From an uncultured euryarchaeote (GTDB lineage Archaea; Thermoplasmatota; Poseidoniia; Poseidoniales; Poseidoniaceae), in the NCBI GenBank assembly GCA_937897365.1, contig CALCOP010000008.1, positions 1 through 8,568 of the forward strand: 8,568 bases of DNA, written 5' to 3'. Below are positions 6,156-8,568 of this stretch, piece by piece. A program made the position numbers and the translations under genes. Below the pieces are notes generated by a model. It saw nothing but the letters and a program-made list of their open reading frames with translations, did not search any database and was not told the DNA's origin. How positions within the stretch are numbered: position 1 is the stretch's first letter; the number at the start of each line of letters is the position of its first letter.

Positions 6156-7469
6156 GTGTCTGAAGTCGGTCATGCATCGATTGCTTCAGCACCGGTGAAT
6201 GCATCCGCACGAATTGAATCGCTAGATATTTTGCGTGGTTTCGCATTACTTGGCGTTCTTTTATTGAATATTCTCGCATTCGGAATGGCTTCGATGGGCT
6301 ATTTCCATCCTCATGTAGGATTGGGTGAAAACTCAGAACTGAATTATGCAATATGGGGCATCGTCAATCTGTTTTTTGAAGGCTCCATGCGAGGGTTATT
6401 TTCAATGCTTTTTGGAGCTGGAATCGTTCTGTTTACCACTGGCTTTGGAAGTCATTCAGGTACTGGGAAAAGTGGCTGGCTGCATTACAAAAGGACATTT
6501 TTTTTACTGTTGTTCGGACTTTTTGATGCCTATGTTTTACTCTGGACGGGAGATATCCTCATTCTCTATGCCATTGCAGGAGCGATGCTCTATCCATTAC
6601 GAAAGTGTAAACCAAAAACGCTGATTCTTCTCTCTGTCGTTGTTTTGTTATGTTCATCAATGCTCTTTGCAACCGTAGGTACTCTCATGAATGAAGGACG
6701 AGATGCTGCTGCTATAATCGATGCAAACCCAGAGGGAAACCATTCTGATAAATTGCATGAGCAAGCTGAACTTTGGTATGAGTCAGGGGCTGATTTCACA
6801 TACAATGAAACACAAATCCAAGATGAATTAGATCTACGCCGTGGTTCATATTCTCAAGTAGCAAAGTACAGTGCGAAAACCGTGAATGAGCACCTTACCT
6901 TTTTCACTCCGGTATTCATGATGTGGGATGCTATCGGAATGATGCTGCTTGGCATGGCTACTTATCGCCTCGGTTTTCTCTCTGCTGAACGTTCCAAGGC
7001 GTGTTATCTGCGACTCGCAGGTATTGGATTTTCAATCGGCCTCCTCATTAATGGATTCGAACTCTATCAAGCGATTCAAAGCAACTACGACGTTCTCGTT
7101 ATTTCCGGATATTTCCAAGGCACCTATCATCTTGGACGAGTTAGTATGGCATTCGGATGGCTCGGACTTGTGATGTTGGTCTGCCAAGGGGGATTATGGT
7201 CGTCCTTACGCGTTCGTCTTGCTGCAGTGGGAAGGACGGCATTGAGTAATTACCTTCTTCATTCTCTGTTGTGTTTGATTTTGTTCACTGGAGCAGGATT
7301 TGGACTCATCGGAACTTTTGAGCGCTGGGAGTTGTATGGAATTGTAATGTTCATCTGGCTTTTGCAACTCTTTGTCAGCGCTTGGTGGCTCAAAAGATAT
7401 GCATTTGGCCCTGCTGAATGGCTTTGGCGTACAATGACATATGGTTCAAAGCAAAAATGGCGCCTTTGA
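6156..7469 (+). CDS. DUF418 (YeiB-like) multi-pass membrane protein, GTG start
   Basis: Integral membrane protein of 437 residues with about ten hydrophobic segments, at full family length. The N-terminal signature RIESLDILRGFALLGVLLLN (19-38) and the C-terminal DUF418 block are both present: AAVGRTALSNYLLHSLL (356-372), the WLLQLFVSAWWL helix (401-412) and FGPAEWLWRTMTYG (417-430). The family is related to membrane acyltransferase-type proteins (DUF1624 and Acyltransferase_3), but its biochemical role is not established. A soluble, charged loop spans about 178-245. Translation begins at GTG, since no in-frame ATG precedes the first membrane segment. The alternative GTG at 6195 would remove 13 residues. 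The family is mainly bacterial, so acquisition by transfer is plausible. The stop lies 11 bases from the convergent rsuA-like stop. Confidence 0.9.
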   Translation: MSEVGHASIASAPVNASARIESLDILRGFALLGVLLLNILAFGMASMGYFHPHVGLGENSELNYAIWGIVNLFFEGSMRGLFSMLFGAGIVLFTTGFGSHSGTGKSGWLHYKRTFFLLLFGLFDAYVLLWTGDILILYAIAGAMLYPLRKCKPKTLILLSVVVLLCSSMLFATVGTLMNEGRDAAAIIDANPEGNHSDKLHEQAELWYESGADFTYNETQIQDELDLRRGSYSQVAKYSAKTVNEHLTFFTPVFMMWDAIGMMLLGMATYRLGFLSAERSKACYLRLAGIGFSIGLLINGFELYQAIQSNYDVLVISGYFQGTYHLGRVSMAFGWLGLVMLVCQGGLWSSLRVRLAAVGRTALSNYLLHSLLCLILFTGAGFGLIGTFERWELYGIVMFIWLLQLFVSAWWLKRYAFGPAEWLWRTMTYGSKQKWRL

Positions 7470-7480
7470 GCCACACCTTG

Positions 7481-8242
7481 TCAAGAGAACAAAGCTCGAT
7501 TGATTTCTTGGCGAGTAACCGAACAAAACTGTCCTGGTAGTAAATTGAAATCTTCAAGAACCATTGATTCGGTTGAGATACGATGCAACTGAATTACATG
7601 GTTACCAAGAGATCGAAACATTCGGCGGATTTGACGCTTCTTACCTTCATCAATGGTGAGTATTGCACATGAATCGCTCTCTAACTCAATAGTCGCCGGG
7701 CGGGTTTCAAACTCTTCTAAGGAGCCGTATTCAACAACTGAGACTGCCATTCCATTCCGTATTGCCTCAAGTTGTTTACCTGTGATTTTTTGCTCAGTAG
7801 TAACTCGATACGTTTTCTTAATTTTCTTATGAGGGTCTGTAATCGAGTGAACTAATTTTCCGTCCGTCGTAACCAAAAGAAAACCCGTGGTATCTTCATC
7901 GAGTCTTCCAACAGTGACAAGTGACTCATACACAGAAGGCTCAACAGCATCTCGAAAAATTTCATAAACAGAGGTTTTGTTAAGCTCAAGTTCTTGAGAG
8001 TTGAGACGTGAACAAATACAACCTGCGGGCTTGTTGAGAAGGAAGTAAACATCGGTATCTGGAAGGAATAATTCTCTGCCCCGATATTTCACAGAGCGTT
8101 TCGCAGGATTAAATTCGTAGGCGATGTTTTTGACGACCGAATCATTTAGGGTAATATCGCCGTCCCAAATGGCCTTCTTGACATCGGCTTTGGATGAAAA
8201 CTCTCCGCATTTCGAGAGGAATTGGTGGAGTCGAAGTTTCAT
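7481..8242 (-). CDS. rsuA: RsuA/RluB-family pseudouridine synthase
   Basis: Converts a specific uridine in rRNA to pseudouridine; E. coli RsuA modifies U516 of 16S rRNA. An S4 RNA-binding domain covers about residues 1-50 (MKLRLHQFLSKCGEFSSK, then DGDITLNDSVV). VYFLLNKPAGCICSR (65-79) opens the catalytic domain. The motif GRLDEDTTGFLLVTTDG (112-128) carries the catalytic aspartate D115. KKTYRVT (142-148) and EGKKRQIRRMF (199-209) are family hallmarks. GNHVIQLHR (213-221) resembles RsuA (GNHVVELHR) more than RluB, RluE or RluF, hence the symbol, given with some caution. At 253 residues it is of usual RsuA size or slightly longer. The start is supported by GGGAG five bases before the ATG. The family is largely bacterial, so its presence beside archaeal genes suggests transfer. 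Confidence 0.88.
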   Translation of the reverse strand: MKLRLHQFLSKCGEFSSKADVKKAIWDGDITLNDSVVKNIAYEFNPAKRSVKYRGRELFLPDTDVYFLLNKPAGCICSRLNSQELELNKTSVYEIFRDAVEPSVYESLVTVGRLDEDTTGFLLVTTDGKLVHSITDPHKKIKKTYRVTTEQKITGKQLEAIRNGMAVSVVEYGSLEEFETRPATIELESDSCAILTIDEGKKRQIRRMFRSLGNHVIQLHRISTESMVLEDFNLLPGQFCSVTRQEINRALFS

Positions 8243-8247
8243 TCAAT

Positions 8248-8252
8248 CTCCC
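8248..8252 (-). promoter_or_regulatory. Shine-Dalgarno site of the rsuA-like gene
   Basis: The minus strand reads GGGAG followed by five bases (ATTGA) and the ATG at 8242. It is among the few clear ribosome-binding sites in the window and fixes the start at MKLRLHQF. It implies a leadered transcript, in agreement with a TATA-like element about 50 bases upstream. Confidence 0.55.
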
Positions 8253-8289
8253 ACAAATGAAGGTAAATGCGGATTGTTGATAGCAGTTC

Positions 8290-8304
8290 CTCTTTAATTT
8301 GGGG
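8290..8304 (-). promoter_or_regulatory. Candidate promoter of the rsuA-like gene
   Basis: The minus strand reads CCCCAAATTAAAGAG. AAATTAAAG is the TATA-like core and the preceding Cs fall where a TFB recognition element would lie. The core is centred about 54 bases before the ATG, predicting a start near 8270 and a leader of roughly 28 bases that contains the GGGAG site. The 138-base gap between rsuA and the transporter frame holds nothing else recognisable. Confidence 0.4.
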
Positions 8305-8380
8305 TGCAACAGAAGATTGGGCATATCGGTGATGATTTCAATAAGTATGAGGGATTCCTCGCAATTATAGCCAACATAAA

Positions 8381-8568
8381 TTGCTAAGAAGGGGTGAGAA
8401 TATTCAGAGAAACAGTTTTGTCTTATGGATCATTTTATTCTTCGCCATAGTTTCTGTATCGAGTGCTGGAGCTATCTTTCAACTCATGGATGATGTCGAA
8501 CCTATGCTTCGAGCTTCGTGGAGGTTTCAACTTACTGCAATTTTGATGTTCCCGATGTTCATCATTCA
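8381..8568 (+). CDS. DMT/EamA-type transporter, N-terminal fragment cut by window edge, start uncertain
   Basis: An open frame entering the right edge encodes a first membrane helix, WIILFFAIVSVSSAGAIFQL, then MDDVEPMLRASWRFQLTAIL and a second hydrophobic stretch. This is the pattern of the first two helices of EamA-domain permeases: small residues and Ser in helix 1, then a proline-containing loop and an A-x(2)-R motif opening helix 2. The family exports or imports small metabolites; the substrate cannot be told. The frame has no suitable ATG; the first is inside the loop after helix 1. TTG at 8381 would give MLRRGENIQRNSFVLW, a positively charged cytosolic start. Alternatively, GGGGTGA at 8391-8397 is a strong ribosome-binding site four bases before an in-frame ATT at 8402. 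Confidence 0.6.
   Translation, partial: MLRRGENIQRNSFVLWIILFFAIVSVSSAGAIFQLMDDVEPMLRASWRFQLTAILMFPMFII

Noticed and set aside
6498..6505. Run of eight T inside the DUF418 gene, resembling an archaeal terminator
   Set aside because: The reading frame is intact across it and encodes a normal membrane helix (RTFFLLLF), so it is best read as codon choice for Phe/Leu.

Overview
The window looks like a chromosomal segment of a mesophilic, moderately AT-rich archaeon. Three genes point to Archaea: the start of a flap endonuclease (FEN-1), a THUMP-domain tRNA guanosine-10 methyltransferase of archaeal type, and an intronless tRNA-Arg(UCG) without an encoded CCA end. Several genes also have TATA-like boxes 24-31 bases before the start codon, as expected for leaderless archaeal transcripts. 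These are mixed with genes of bacterial character: a DUF418 membrane protein, an RsuA-type pseudouridine synthase and a ceramidase-like membrane hydrolase. That mixture would fit Marine Group II/III (Ca. Poseidoniia-like) archaea, but the lineage is an inference without a database search.

Layout, left to right. The first 122 codons of fen1 run leftward off the window (1-366). The trm methyltransferase diverges from it (373-1581, possibly starting at 442). tRNA-Arg(UCG) follows on the same strand (1656-1729). On the minus strand come a ceramidase/CREST-family membrane protein (1753-2766) and, 48 bases upstream of it, a 573-residue von Willebrand factor A protein (2815-4536). A 128-base divergent promoter region separates the vWA gene from a 477-residue protein with nine TPR-like repeats (4665-6098). 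A DUF418 membrane protein (GTG start, 6156-7469) follows on the plus strand. It converges on an RsuA-like pseudouridine synthase (7481-8242, minus). The right edge holds the start of a DMT/EamA-type transporter (about 8381 onward, plus) whose start codon is unclear.

How the genes may work together. fen1, trm, the tRNA and rsuA are information-processing genes (DNA flap removal, tRNA and probably rRNA modification). The centre of the window is the least explained part. There a cytosolic vWA protein with a complete metal-ion adhesion site and a large unrecognised C-terminal region lies back to back with a TPR scaffold that has an unusual N-terminal module. A perfect 7-base inverted repeat sits between the TPR gene's TATA-like box and its start codon, where an archaeal repressor could act. 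An 11-base sequence is shared by the TPR and ceramidase-like promoter regions. No CRISPR array, insertion sequence or integrase was seen, and no gene-free stretch exceeds 300 bases.
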